Shown here piece by piece: positions 29,443 to 40,432 of a stretch of 64,000 bases of DNA (within the stretch, counting starts at the first letter, position 1; each line of letters starts with the position of its first letter). Both the position numbers and the translations under genes were made by a program. The notes below the pieces were generated by a model. It ran no database searches. It was not told where the DNA came from and saw nothing but the letters and a program-made list of their open reading frames with translations. Origin of the DNA: Saccharomycopsis malanga (Eukaryota; Ascomycota; Saccharomycetes; Ascoideales; Saccharomycopsidaceae); NCBI GenBank assembly GCA_004014935.1, contig CP025321.1, positions 744,001 through 808,000 on the forward strand, given 5' to 3'.

Positions 29443-29619
29443 TCATAAAGATTGCAAACCTTCAATACCCAAATTGAGATGTTGTAAAGCGTAGTCAGCA
29501 CTGGTTGGACAAACACAGCAATCAACAAACATCTCAAATCTCGTCAAAGGGCCATTTTTCCACAGACTATCACTGAGATACGCTGCTCTCTCCAGGTTAT
29601 GGCAAAATGTTCTGCCCAT
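29443..29619 (-). CDS. Candidate 58-residue Cys-containing small protein
   Basis: An ATG frame beginning MGRTFCHNLERAAYLSDSLW and ending LNLGIEGLQSL, with a CCVCP cluster in the middle and a balanced, protein-like composition. It lies between BRE1 and the large DUF1765-like gene, on the same strand as both. I recognise no family; chance is a real alternative. Confidence 0.3.
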   Translation of the reverse strand: MGRTFCHNLERAAYLSDSLWKNGPLTRFEMFVDCCVCPTSADYALQHLNLGIEGLQSL

Positions 29620-29975
29620 CGTGATGGCAAAAGTGGAAAAAATGCTATGAAATACCGAGAGGGTGTGCGGGGTGTCGGGCAAGTAAATCTCACGATATAG
29701 GTAACAGATAGACGTTATATTATACAAAAGATTCTAAAAAATAAAACAATAAACGAGACATAAAGACATAAAACAAGCACAGTGAGGGCTGCTGGTTGGG
29801 CTGGAAAGCAGTGCAAGCAGAATATAAATGCGGCGAAAAGAGAGTTAAGTTTGTAATGTAAAACTGGTGAGAAAATAATTAGAAATGAATATTGTGCAAT
29901 GAACGTAGTAGGATCAAAATTCAACAATGAAATAATAAGGTAAAAAGTTTTTAATGATTAGAGAATTTGCTGTTT

Positions 29976-32900
29976 TTAGGCAGCGTTAATTTTGGGGGCG
30001 GGTGCTTCTGCCAATAACAATGGGATCAAATTTAAATCATTGTAGCCTGCGTAGAAATCGTCTTCATTAGCAGAATGCATGTTAATGAGCCGTTCATTTT
30101 CAATGGCAATCTTTCTACTTCTGATAAAATCCTCATATTCTTTTACAACATCATTCCATTCGTTTAACGATTTTCCGACGCCTCCCCATTTTTTCAAAGT
30201 ATGGAAAGCAACCCGTTTTTCTCTTTGCAATTTTTGCAATTGCTTTGATTTTTTAGCCTTGGATTGCTTGTTTGGTGAAAGTCTGTTTGACACGGGTTTA
30301 TTTGGTGACGTTTTGTTGGATTCAGATTTAAGAGTTAAATCTTTAAAAGCAGTTCCTTCTACAAGTGGTGACACCATTCCTATTTGAGGAGAGGCATGGC
30401 TTTGACAAGTAGCATAGGTAGACACAGACAATCTTCTGGTTTTGTCTTCAGAATGTTTAACATCTTCACAAGGTTTAGTTAAATCTTCAAAATTTTTAGA
30501 ATCTTCACAAGGTTTAAAATCTTCAACCTTGTCACAGACTTCAAGCACGTCATCATCCAGAGTGTCTTGGTCGCTGTATACTGGGTCAAGCTCAGTGGTA
30601 TGGGTGTATTCTTCGTCAGTTGGAATGTAACCTATTCCGACCGACTGGCTGAAAGGCAAGGTAGGATAATGTGGGAATTTGTTATGGGAATTAAAATTGG
30701 TATAGGAGCTTGGGTTGTAAAACTTTGTGAAGGAAGAGTTGTTGATGATGAACAATTGGTAATTGAGTGATTCGTCGTGCCAAATCAAAGAAAACTTGAA
30801 CATTTGTCTTTGGATGTCGGGGGTTTTCTTTTGGAATTCCGGAGGCATTGGGATGCTCTCCAAGCCGGCTTGCTTGGTGTTCACTGATGACGACATGGAC
30901 TTTAAAGACGTTGAAGACAAAGTGGCTGTTCTTTTTTTGGATTGTATGTTTTTCACTGAGCGAAGCGACAGTTTGTGACTCAAAATTAAGCTGTCTTCGT
31001 CATCCAGATAATGTGGTTCCTCAGAAAGTGACGTTGAAAACAAACTGGATCTTTCTGAGGCTGTTTTGGCAGATGAGACTGAAGTAAACGATTGTATAGA
31101 CTTGATGCCGCTTGCAAAGGTCAGTTTTCTCAAGTTTGTAGCAGACGAAGAACTTTTCATAGTGCTGTTGTTTATAAAATCAGACAATGCTCCTGTATTT
31201 AATTTCTTGCAATCAACAAGTGATTTCGAACTATGACTTTTACCAAGTGTGGCTCTTCGTACTACTGCGGGTTCTGTTTTCAATTCCGGTTTGAGTTCTG
31301 TTTTTGACTCGTTAGCCTTGGATTCGTCTGTTTCCTTATTTTCTAGCAGCTCACAATCAAAGGAGCTACTGCTTTTAGATTTTTTAAACAATTTCATAGC
31401 AAAACCAAGCAATTTTCCTCCATTATTGACGTTAGAAGCCGATGGTGATTTGTTTAACAAAGTTCGAGGCTTTGTATTTGGTGGAATTGGTGCGGTTGTA
31501 GTAAGGCTATCAATGGTATCGTTTCCTACCACTGTTGTGCTGCTAGTAAGTGGATTATCGTCGTCGTCGTTGATTGTGGAGTACGCAGTAGTACTGTAGA
31601 CCGCGTCATCAAAGATTTCAAAAGGGCTGATTTTCCGGACCTGCGACTGGGTAAGAACCAAGCCGTTTACAAGATCTGTGAGCCCGGTTTTCTTGTTGTC
31701 ATCTGTAGGAGAGTTGGACCCAGAGCTGGAGCTGGAGCCGGCGTTAATGTAGGCGATGTTTGGATCGATGAACAAGTTCTCGTTAGCGGTTTTGAAGTTT
31801 ATTGGGGTGATGGAGAACTTTCTATTGATGACAGGACATGATCCATTCATGTCAGGCATCATATAGTAGCCCATGGAGCTGAACTGGGAGATTTTGATGA
31901 TTTTGTCGTAGGACCAGTTGAGTCTGTCGGTGACAATCTTCTTGAGCTTCTCCTTGTTGACATACGCATCGCTGGACAATTTACTGTGCTCCTTGGACGC
32001 ATTGAAGTACAACTTGGAGTGGGAAACATTAAAGTATATACCGGATTGGTAAGAGTTGAGATCGAGATCCGGGCTACTTGTGCTGGTGGCAAGAACGCGC
32101 CATACTATTAGTCTGAGGTAGTAAGATCTGACCAATGGTTGCCAATGGCAGAAGAACTGGAGCCAGTTTTTTGGGGACACCATCCAGGAGGCAAAGTTGT
32201 ATTTGATGGAATAGTTTTGGTTCTTGAACCATTTATTGGACAGGTTGTCTTGGACGTTGTTTTTGCAGGCCAGACAGTCATTATCGTCGGGAATGTAATC
32301 CCAGACGTTGAACAAGAACGCTAATGCTTTCAACTGTGAGTTGACGTTTTCAGTCAACAACATATTCTGGACGGCGGTCAACCAGAACGTCCAGTTGATT
32401 GCCTTACCAAAATGGTGGCTACGGACACGGTCCGGGGAGTTTTCAACACAACCGTCTCCAGAAACACATTCGCAGGAACACACCTGTGTGACAAACTCCT
32501 GTGTCAAGTCTAACAAGTATCCTGCCTTCAAATAGTCGTATGCAGACACGTCCTGTGCATAGCGAACAAGCAAATTGTCAAAGTTGGTGACAACAGCCTT
32601 GGCCGCGAGTCTTTCGCTGAGCGAACGTGGATTATACAAAAAGTCTCGGACAACCAGGAAGATTTTGGACACAGAATGCAAAGGTGTGCTTTTCCTGGCG
32701 TCGCTGCTGGACGTCATGTTGAAAAAACTTAACGTCATATTATTCATGTTGAGAGGACCAGTTGCCGACGCATTACTGGGTCTGGGCGCATGGTTTTTCT
32801 TTGTTTTTGAAGCACAGGACTTGATAGTCCACACTAAGATGTCATAGACATGGCTCCATATGATGTTGGAGCCTGGGGAGACCACTAATGCGTTCAACCC

Positions 32901-34199
32901 GTTATCGATATCGACTTTCAAGCTGGAGAATCCCTTGTCGTCTGCTTCGCTACTTGCTACATAGTCACTATTGAGTGTCAAATAGTGTCGTAGGAACGAA
33001 ACAAACACGTCGCTGTTGAAACTGCTCCATTTCTTCACCCAGGGCCCTTGCGGATATGCAATTCCCTTGACAGGTGCTCTGGGAGGCTCTACAGCGTTGA
33101 AATTGAACTTCCGAGGCGGCGCTGTCCGGTGGGCAACATGCGGAGGCATTGGTTTTGCTGGTTTTTTGTCAAGACAGGTGCTGAAATCAAGCTTGGTCGC
33201 ATGGGGACGTAGCTTCATGCCATAAGTAAGCTTTTCAAGACGGCAAAACGGTCTTACCAGAACAGGATACCGGGAGTGCTCATTACAGAGCATCTGCAAC
33301 TTCAAGTAGTTGAGCTCGTCCTTGAAATAGTGCTCGTAGTTTGTCAACACGGAGGAAATCCTCACATTTAGAAGAAACAACAAGGCATTTGACACATCTT
33401 TCAAATGGAAAAAACAAAGTGCAAAAACCTTGCCTACAAAAGCAGAAAACGAAAGCAGCGTGCTGTTCTTGTTGTTGAGCTGCGTAAGCGAATAATCTAA
33501 CGTCTTGGTAAGTAATACAATAAACATATTTGTATCGTGTTGGTGTTGGTGTTGTTTGGGCTCATCCAGACATTCTGTAGCTTCTGAATTGCTAGAAACA
33601 TCATTAATGAACGACCACTCATGTCTCGTCATGATACGGGAAACACACTCGTAATACACCAGTTTCTGCGACCCTGGCAAAGGTTTCTTAAGATCCAGCA
33701 AAGCAGCCAAAATGGCCTGCCACCATTTGATTAATATCTTGAGCCCACTCATGGCAGCTTTCTGACAATACGGTCTGGGCACCTGGCGATAAATATCGTC
33801 AGTTTGTAGCCGAAGAAAATTCAATAACGTCAACCTAAGATGGTTGGTCTTCTGGATCCCCGACTTGCTATTAAACTTGGACAACTCAGAAGTCAACCTC
33901 TTGTAGTCAGACAGCAACTTTTTGAGCTGTTTGGAGTGCTGGGGACTGGTGCTGCTGCTCACATTTGAGCTGGAAACCAGAGAATACAAGTTGGTCGAGC
34001 TGGAGGACGTGGGATTGGTGGTCTGGTGCGTGAGAAAAGACGACAACAGCGAGTTGGAAGTTGAGTAGTTGGATAACACAGGAACAGAACCAGTCTTCTT
34101 GCTCTGTGGAGTCACATCCAAAGCAGAACTGGTGTCCAAAGGAGAGGCCGAGGGCGACTGGGCAAAAACAGAAACGTCTTCATGGTAAACTTTGGTCAT
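29976..34199 (-). CDS. Large DUF1765-like (UPF0592) protein
   Basis: A 1407-residue protein from the ATG giving MTKVYHEDVSVFAQ; the frame is open seven codons further, only from GTG. After a Ser/Thr-rich N-terminus, a conserved helical part begins near residue 95: LRLTLLNFLRLQTDDIYRQV, PRPYCQKAAMSGLKILIKWW and a YYECVSRIMTRHEW block, which I associate with fungal DUF1765 proteins. A further conserved stretch near 600-690 includes HFGKAINWTFWLTAVQNMLL. The C-terminal half is mostly disordered, Ser/Thr/Lys-rich, with an acidic patch and a final helix. In S. cerevisiae the neighbour of BRE1 at this position is AHK1 (YDL073W); whether this is its counterpart is inference from order alone. Confidence 0.55.
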   Translation of the reverse strand: MTKVYHEDVSVFAQSPSASPLDTSSALDVTPQSKKTGSVPVLSNYSTSNSLLSSFLTHQTTNPTSSSSTNLYSLVSSSNVSSSTSPQHSKQLKKLLSDYKRLTSELSKFNSKSGIQKTNHLRLTLLNFLRLQTDDIYRQVPRPYCQKAAMSGLKILIKWWQAILAALLDLKKPLPGSQKLVYYECVSRIMTRHEWSFINDVSSNSEATECLDEPKQHQHQHDTNMFIVLLTKTLDYSLTQLNNKNSTLLSFSAFVGKVFALCFFHLKDVSNALLFLLNVRISSVLTNYEHYFKDELNYLKLQMLCNEHSRYPVLVRPFCRLEKLTYGMKLRPHATKLDFSTCLDKKPAKPMPPHVAHRTAPPRKFNFNAVEPPRAPVKGIAYPQGPWVKKWSSFNSDVFVSFLRHYLTLNSDYVASSEADDKGFSSLKVDIDNGLNALVVSPGSNIIWSHVYDILVWTIKSCASKTKKNHAPRPSNASATGPLNMNNMTLSFFNMTSSSDARKSTPLHSVSKIFLVVRDFLYNPRSLSERLAAKAVVTNFDNLLVRYAQDVSAYDYLKAGYLLDLTQEFVTQVCSCECVSGDGCVENSPDRVRSHHFGKAINWTFWLTAVQNMLLTENVNSQLKALAFLFNVWDYIPDDNDCLACKNNVQDNLSNKWFKNQNYSIKYNFASWMVSPKNWLQFFCHWQPLVRSYYLRLIVWRVLATSTSSPDLDLNSYQSGIYFNVSHSKLYFNASKEHSKLSSDAYVNKEKLKKIVTDRLNWSYDKIIKISQFSSMGYYMMPDMNGSCPVINRKFSITPINFKTANENLFIDPNIAYINAGSSSSSGSNSPTDDNKKTGLTDLVNGLVLTQSQVRKISPFEIFDDAVYSTTAYSTINDDDDNPLTSSTTVVGNDTIDSLTTTAPIPPNTKPRTLLNKSPSASNVNNGGKLLGFAMKLFKKSKSSSSFDCELLENKETDESKANESKTELKPELKTEPAVVRRATLGKSHSSKSLVDCKKLNTGALSDFINNSTMKSSSSATNLRKLTFASGIKSIQSFTSVSSAKTASERSSLFSTSLSEEPHYLDDEDSLILSHKLSLRSVKNIQSKKRTATLSSTSLKSMSSSVNTKQAGLESIPMPPEFQKKTPDIQRQMFKFSLIWHDESLNYQLFIINNSSFTKFYNPSSYTNFNSHNKFPHYPTLPFSQSVGIGYIPTDEEYTHTTELDPVYSDQDTLDDDVLEVCDKVEDFKPCEDSKNFEDLTKPCEDVKHSEDKTRRLSVSTYATCQSHASPQIGMVSPLVEGTAFKDLTLKSESNKTSPNKPVSNRLSPNKQSKAKKSKQLQKLQREKRVAFHTLKKWGGVGKSLNEWNDVVKEYEDFIRSRKIAIENERLINMHSANEDDFYAGYNDLNLIPLLLAEAPAPKINAA

Positions 34200-35225
34200 C
34201 TCTGCCAACAGTCTGGTCACACCCTGGAGAGTTAAGCGAGCGAAATGTCAAGCGAATGTAAAAGTTTATATATCACCGGGCCACACGAAAGGTCCAGGAC
34301 AGAAAAATCGGTAAGAATAACACTGAACACGAAGGATAATTATGGAACACTGTAAATTAGGATTTCATTAAGCCCAGCTGGTTTCGAGCGATGACAACAG
34401 TATACAGATATTGTCAGGTAGCACCAGCTCCAGAAATAGCAACGGCTGAAGCCCACAGATTATATACGGCAAGCTACAAGATCAAACACACAGCCCAGAT
34501 CGACAACAAGAAGAAACAGTTTAAAATGGCCAAGAAATACAGGCATCGAGAGCAACCTGAACAAATTGAAAGGAATACATGTTTTTCTGAAGATTAATAG
34601 ACTGCAGTGGGAAGGAAGCCAAGCTCTGCGGGAAGCCAACATAACATAGTGCTGAAACAAACAATTGGTGGTTGTGCTGCTGCACAGCGCTGCACGTCAA
34701 GCTGCATAGCAGGACATTCCGCTCCTCTTATTTTGAGAGAAAATCCGATCCCGAAGCAAACATGAATTTGACAAATTCGGTAAACCTAGCGCCTGGTATC
34801 TTTTTTAGATCATGTGACCTGTTTTACCTGTGGAATGACGTTGGCAGCAGTGGTCTGCGGTGCGTGAGTGAGCATGCATGTATACAGTTGAGGTATAAAA
34901 GATCCATACTTTTAGCCATGAATATTATGTATAGAAATATCAGGCTAGTATTCAAAGTTGATATTTTATCAAGAATACTGAGTTAGTATACCGAATTTTC
35001 GTAGCCTGTGCTAGAAGAGTTTGTAATAAGGATTTGATTCAGTTTGGATCTCTAAAATTTTCAATAGTACTGATAAATGGTTAGCATTATCAAAAGGCAA
35101 GATCCATATTTGTTAATAAACGTTGCGATAAAAATTCTATAAATACAATTTTGACAACTTGCAGGAATACTTGCTAAAATCGATAATAAGCATTCCTTTT
35201 TCGAATATAATACATTCTATCTACC
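34200..35225. other. Upstream region of the DUF1765-like gene
   Basis: About 1 kb of non-coding DNA. A 68-codon plus-strand frame at 34391 lacks support. A GTTAGTATACCG near 34983 could be a minus-strand branch site but no matching acceptor or exon is evident. Confidence 0.4.
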
Positions 35226-35530
35226 TGCTGGGCCGTATGGCTCAGTGGCCAGTGCTCTTGAAGAAGAGAAACAAGACTTGAAAAGAACACGGGTTTGATT
35301 TCCAAGATGAATACTTTTACTCGCTGCTTTTTACGATGCTGAACGTGATTTCACAGGCAAGTGTAACTGTTTGAAAAAAGATGGCCTACAAAAAGTCTTT
35401 TTACTATCTAATTGAGTGACATGTTTAAGTAGTTTTTTGGGTTTTCCCCACTGTGTTTTACAAAGTCCCCTCAAACATAACGAGTATATACGAAATATAC
35501 TTGAAATATATGATATTATTATTATTATAC
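35226..35530 (+). repeat. SINE-like repeat, full long form (copy B)
   Basis: The most complete copy. The head has box A TGGCTCAGTGG (35238-35248) and a box B-like GGTTTGATTTC (35292-35302), 43 bases apart, as in a tRNA. The unrelated body contains TTTTTACGATGCTGAACGTG, CACAGGCAAGTGTAACTG and TGGGTTTTCCCCACTGTG. The 3' block ACAAAGTCCCCTCAAACATA, ACGAGTATATACGAAATA and TTGAAATATATGATATT runs into an ATT tail. No long open frame. It fits a tRNA-derived SINE. Confidence 0.8.
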
Positions 35531-35673
35531 ATTCTGTTGAACACCCATGGGTTAGCACCCCTTACTTTGTCTTATCCTAAATTACTATCCGCTGTATTTA
35601 ACCTATATACTCTATGTGTGTGTGATATTTAAAAAAAAAAATCTGGAGGCCTATCTTGGGTATTGAGCTGTGT

Positions 35674-38307
35674 CTATTTTTTATCGTAAAAGATCATGTA
35701 GACGGCAGCATTGTCGTTGAGAACAGTGGTGTCGGTCACCTCAGTGACGTCGCTGTCGCTCATTTTCCAGTATGGTTTTCTGACGACACTACTCATCTTA
35801 ACCTCTCTGTCTTTTGGTCTTCTGGCGCTGGAGCTTCTGCTTATGCTCGATGCTCTGCTAAGACTAAAGCTTCCACTACGGCTTCCATGTGCACTGGTGT
35901 TAGGACTACCGTCGCGTTTGTAGGCACTTTCAAAGGCTTCTGGGCTCAACAAGGTTGGAGACAAGGCGTCGTTGCCGGTATTTAAAGAACTCAATGAATT
36001 GTATGAGTTATTATTACGAAGAGAAGTTAAAGAGTTAGTGGAACTATTTCTGGACAATTTCTTCAAGTTTTTCTTGATTGAAAGCGACAATCCTCTGGAT
36101 CTTCCTCTAATTGCACCATTTCCATTACCGTTGCTCACCTCATGTTCCAAAATGGTGTCTTCCCCAAACTCTGGGTTGTTATTAGTATCTGTTTCATTTG
36201 CTGTGTCATTGTTGTTGTCGGTGTCGGCAAATTCCTCAGAAACATTCATACTTTCTGCTTCTGGAGAAACATTGGATGAGCCGTTTTCGTCCCCGTTCCA
36301 TTCGTTGCCATGGATATCTACAGCAGCAACCTGGCTGACTTCGCTTTCAAAATTGCTTTTATCTTTCTTGTAATATTCAAAATGTATTCTTTCATTGTCT
36401 TCTGCAAAAGTGGCGTTCAACTCTTCGTATTCTTTGGTCTTTTCCGCATTACTTACTTCCGAGATTGCAAGATTGTCCAAATTTATAATAGGATTCTTGT
36501 TGATGATAGTGTGGTTGAACTTGTAATACAAAGGTTTTTTCTTGTAACATTCGTAATGGCCATAATAATGGCTCCCTGTATGTCTGATCATGGATCTCAA
36601 CTTGTAATCTACATAGCCACTTTTCACCTTGTTACGTTTCATGAGACTGGGAATCCCCGATGTATCCGCCGAAGGAATCTCGGTCTCAGCTACACCTATA
36701 TTAATGTTCTTTACAGCATCTATCAACTCGTTGACAACCTCATTGCTTTCAATAGTGGTTGTGGAGGTCTTTTCATTAGATTTGCCGCTGATATTACTTG
36801 ATTCCCTAGTGTTTTTACTGTCACCATCATCTTCAAAATCACTAGCCTCTGACTCACTATCAGATATTGCAACGTCATCTTCCTCGTCATCTTCTTCATC
36901 ATCGTCTTCTTCTTCTTCTTCTTCTTCTTCTTCCTCATCTTCAGATTCCGACTCTGAATCGTCATTACTAGTCACGTTTTCCTGCATCTTGTATTCGTTA
37001 AAGATCTTTTTATTGATTGTGAGATCAATCTTCTTGTTAAACTTTACTCGGCAAGTGTTTTTGGTGGAGAGATTATTTTCAAAAATGGATCTAGACAAAT
37101 GAAATACCAATACTGTAGGTAATTTTACTAAATAGTTGTGTTTTATTATGGTGGATTTCAATTCCAGAGCTTTGAAACCGCCGTGGGAATAATTCTCAAT
37201 AAAACTTTCCAATTCCTTATCTTCAATCTCATCATTGATTTTACAAAAGTTTTCCATATTCTTCAATTGTTCTATATACTCAGCATGTTCACTTCCAGCC
37301 TCCTTCTGCTTCTCTATTTCCAAAATGGACTTGATTTTGCAGTTCATACATGAGTAGTCATTTATGGTCTCCGACTGGTTCTTCTCAAGCAAGTCTTGTA
37401 GCTCCACCTCTCTTTCCTGGGGAACCGGTAACGATAATACAGAAAACGGATACTTATTCAAGGTAGATTTCTGCAAACAAGAAAGACAGGTGAACTGGTA
37501 AATCCCAAAGCCATAGAACGGGAAGTTTGGGATAATCAACTTGTCGAGAAAACCATCGATCCGCTCCTTTGTTCTCATCGCTTCATCCGTCTCTTCCAAC
37601 CCTTTGGAATACTGCAAAAGATCCTCCTTGTAAATGGTCACCACCTTGATAAGGTTCAAATACTCGTTTTCCAAAGTCTGGAGAATGATTTGTAACAACT
37701 CGTGAGCATCATGCTGGTTCGACGATATCTTTGAGTTGAAAATCTTCTCAATCACCCGAAGAAAAGGTCTTACTCCTATCACGTTCTGATACACTATAGG
37801 GGAGTTTAATCTAAATATGAAGATTGAAAGCTCATGATGCAAAGGAATCAAATTCTCAACATTCTTCACCTCCGTCAAGTTCTCGGGATTCAACGGAAAA
37901 CTGTTATAGAACGTGACAAAATGCTTATGAAACTTATTGAACACATTAAGATATATTATCAAACTGGAACAAGACGACAACGCTTGCAACGTCGAGTTGG
38001 CAAAACAGTCATTCCGAGGATTACGCAACGCCGTCGAATACTTGTCTATTCTCCGGGTCAAAAACATGGTTTCCTTCCGTCTGGCTCGCTCTTCTTCTGT
38101 CTCAAATGATAGCTCTATCGAGGGCAAGAAGATATATATACCAGTAACAATAGCTATAGAACAACCTATGAAGATCCTCTTGTTCACCTTATGATACTGT
38201 GTCAACAAAAACTCTGTAAACCGATTGTGGATGGGATTTCCTATATTAAGAGTGCGGTCTTGCTTATTAATTTGTAAAATACTACGTACAAATCCTTCAT
38301 AAAACAT
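35674..38307 (-). CDS. UBP1: Ubp1-like membrane-anchored ubiquitin-specific protease
   Basis: An 877-residue deubiquitinase of the USP family, with a membrane segment at about residues 44-61. The Cys box RNPRNDCFANSTLQAL puts the catalytic Cys at 101. A zinc-binding pair of CxxC motifs is visible (CLSCL near 275 and CMNCK near 325). The His box RHTGSHYYGHYECYKK lies near 575-590. The Asp box (KPYWKMSDSDVTEV) is at the far C-terminus near 848-861. Insertions lie between boxes: one rich in Glu/Asp (about 450-490) and one of about 255 residues rich in Ser, Asn and Glu between the His and Asp boxes. The first of these contains a GAA/GAG run. It is divergent from the PDCD5-family gene. Confidence 0.92.
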   Translation of the reverse strand: MFYEGFVRSILQINKQDRTLNIGNPIHNRFTEFLLTQYHKVNKRIFIGCSIAIVTGIYIFLPSIELSFETEEERARRKETMFLTRRIDKYSTALRNPRNDCFANSTLQALSSCSSLIIYLNVFNKFHKHFVTFYNSFPLNPENLTEVKNVENLIPLHHELSIFIFRLNSPIVYQNVIGVRPFLRVIEKIFNSKISSNQHDAHELLQIILQTLENEYLNLIKVVTIYKEDLLQYSKGLEETDEAMRTKERIDGFLDKLIIPNFPFYGFGIYQFTCLSCLQKSTLNKYPFSVLSLPVPQEREVELQDLLEKNQSETINDYSCMNCKIKSILEIEKQKEAGSEHAEYIEQLKNMENFCKINDEIEDKELESFIENYSHGGFKALELKSTIIKHNYLVKLPTVLVFHLSRSIFENNLSTKNTCRVKFNKKIDLTINKKIFNEYKMQENVTSNDDSESESEDEEEEEEEEEEDDDEEDDEEDDVAISDSESEASDFEDDGDSKNTRESSNISGKSNEKTSTTTIESNEVVNELIDAVKNINIGVAETEIPSADTSGIPSLMKRNKVKSGYVDYKLRSMIRHTGSHYYGHYECYKKKPLYYKFNHTIINKNPIINLDNLAISEVSNAEKTKEYEELNATFAEDNERIHFEYYKKDKSNFESEVSQVAAVDIHGNEWNGDENGSSNVSPEAESMNVSEEFADTDNNNDTANETDTNNNPEFGEDTILEHEVSNGNGNGAIRGRSRGLSLSIKKNLKKLSRNSSTNSLTSLRNNNSYNSLSSLNTGNDALSPTLLSPEAFESAYKRDGSPNTSAHGSRSGSFSLSRASSISRSSSARRPKDREVKMSSVVRKPYWKMSDSDVTEVTDTTVLNDNAAVYMIFYDKK

Positions 38308-38806
38308 CCAAATCCGCTAATCTATCCTCACTAAGGGCTGGTCACAACCTCTGCAGTTTAGTATACCACGCGCTATTGTTCAATTTCGGAGATTGGTTTA
38401 ATAATAGAAAAAATCCAAAAAAAGAAAAACGAATATCAACTGATTATAGAGGAAAGAAAAAAAGATTGATTAAAAGTACTCTCGGTCTCGATATCACTTA
38501 ATATTCGGCTTCGGGATGCTTTCCGCTGTAGTATCCATTATTACATCATAGACGCGCCACCGTACATTAAAGTTTGCGGGCAACGCATACCATCTGCGCT
38601 GCACATCTTGGTTGGTGCTTGCGTACTTGTGCATTCTTGCATTCCTGTATGTATCATGTTGTTTTTGCATGTTTCTGCATGAGTCATGTGACCATGTGGG
38701 GCGCTAGAAACATTTGGCAGTATACCAGCTTCTATGTTTCTCTTCTCACCAGGGCTATCAATTATACATCAATATATAGCCAAGCTTGACTCAGTTAACA
38801 ATCAAG
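38308..38806. other. Divergent promoter, UBP1 / PDCD5-family gene
   Basis: A 499-base gap. It contains several GCATG/CATG-rich motifs near 38625-38695 and no gene. Confidence 0.45.
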
Positions 38807-39258
38807 ATGGATGATGCGGAACTTCATGCTATAAGAAAAGCTCGTTTGGCAGAGTTACAGAAAAACTCAAACCAGGGTTCTGGTGCTGGATCATCACCGG
38901 GAAGGTAAGTGAAAAATTTCTACATGACTGGTCCTGATGAACATTTCACTAACCAAAGCCTAGTAGTGAATCATTGCAAACATCCTTATTGTCTCAGTTG
39001 TTGGAGCCACAAGCAAGAGAAAGGTTGTCCAGAGTAAACATGGTGAGACCAGACCGTGCCAAAGCAGTTGAGAACTATATTATGAAGTTGGCTCAAAGCG
39101 GCCAGCTAAAAAGAAAGATGACTGAAGAAGAAATAGTGGAGATTTTAAATGGTATTGCAAGAGACCAGGATCAGCAGAATAAAACTAAGATTGTGTTTGA
39201 CAGAAAAAACGTGGGAGGCGATCTTGATCAAGATGATGATGATGACTTTTTCGATTGA
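38807..39258 (+). CDS. PDCD5-family DNA-binding protein (one intron)
   Basis: Two exons: 38807-38904 and 38964-39258, with a 59-nt intron (38905-38963) bearing GTAAGT, CACTAAC at 38947-38953 and TAG. The spliced product is 130 residues: MDDAELHAIRKARLAELQKN at the start, then a Ser/Gly linker, then the PDCD5 core LEPQARERLSRVNMVRPDRA and VENYIMKLAQSGQLKRKMTE, ending with an Asp-rich tail DQDDDDDFFD. This matches the archaeal-eukaryotic PDCD5 family (YMR074C in S. cerevisiae). The human member is linked to apoptosis and to the TRiC chaperonin; the yeast role is less clear. The acceptor is a tandem TAGTAG, so use of the second AG would drop one Ser. Confidence 0.93.
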
Positions 39259-40432
39259 ATATACTTCTAATGTCGCTTTACGATTTGATTGAACGAAAAA
39301 TAATTTTTTTTTATTGTACAAACTGTACAAACTGTAGCAATGCCTTTAATTGTTTTTAATATATCGTAGTTCGTACCATTGAGTGACAACTTAGATCAGT
39401 TTATATTCCATTAATTTGCCGTACTATGTAGCATGTATTGTTTTTTTCTCGAACAACTTTAAATTTTTCCATAAGTTAGTTTGTTTTACAGCTATTATGG
39501 CCCATTCAGGAGCAAACAAAAAAAATGAACTCTTTGTTGGCTAATCAATGGGACATTATCTCGTTAGATTTTAGCCTTCAACTTTTCTATGGTGAAAAAT
39601 AAAAGCCAAATAGTCAACTGTTAGACATGGTGTTAAGATTGCGGGTCTTACAAATTTATTATAAGGAAATGTGATTATTATAACAAATTGTGGGTAAAGC
39701 TAGCTGTATGAGGAATTCTTTTCAAAAGTGTGCTATTTGACAGCAAACGCCATAGTTTTAGGTATAAAATGTGAACATTGAGTGATAGAAAAAGCTATAA
39801 ATTGCTTAGCTGGATTGTTCGTCACTATAAATTCTGTAAAGGTTATATATCTATAACATTGTACAGTTTATAAATACACCCTGTCTTGGAAAGCGTTAGA
39901 ATACTCACTAAAATTTATATAGGTATTCGCCTTTTATTAAGCGATAAATATTATACTTTATTATTAAAGTAACAAATTATAGTGTACTACTTTTTGATTC
40001 TGTAATTTGTTTTACTATAATATCACACACCAGTGTTAGATCGATATTCCCTGTAACAGCGGAAGACAAGAGATACATTCTACTTTTATGGCAAGTATAT
40101 ACCATTTTTGTGTTTTGAGCCTAATACATCATGAACCAATTTATTAAGAAAAGTAACTATTTATTTTATGTTAGAAATATATACAGGGAAATGATTTGCC
40201 ATCCATTGTTCTGAAAAGTATTCTGTTTTGTATCTTGACTTTTTTAATCAAAACTAGTTTATTTATAAAATGACTATTTCATGATAGGTATTAGCTTTAC
40301 AGGCTAGTAAATGCTCTACAGTCTTTTAACATAAAATTAAAGCTTTGATTATCTTTTTTACTCTTCCAAAGGGAACAGGAATAACATCGGATATATTACT
40401 TATTGCGAAGAAAAACTTTTTAAAACGTATTG
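39259..40432. other. AT-rich region upstream of tRNA-Ser
   Basis: About 1.2 kb upstream of a tRNA gene, a usual landing zone for yeast retroelements, but I can define no terminal repeats or other element. No coding stretch seen. Confidence 0.4.

Noticed and set aside
34391-34597. 68-codon plus-strand frame upstream of the DUF1765-like gene
   Set aside because: Polar and charged with no family resemblance or gene context; likely chance.
35226-35530. SINE-like copy B as a functional tRNA gene
   Set aside because: Box A and a box B-like element are present but no acceptor stem or standard anticodon arm can be folded; the body and tail are shared with other copies.
39259-40432. Solo terminal repeat of a retroelement upstream of the tRNA gene
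   Set aside because: TGTTA...AACA-like ends near 40034 are too short and unsupported; no flanking duplication found.
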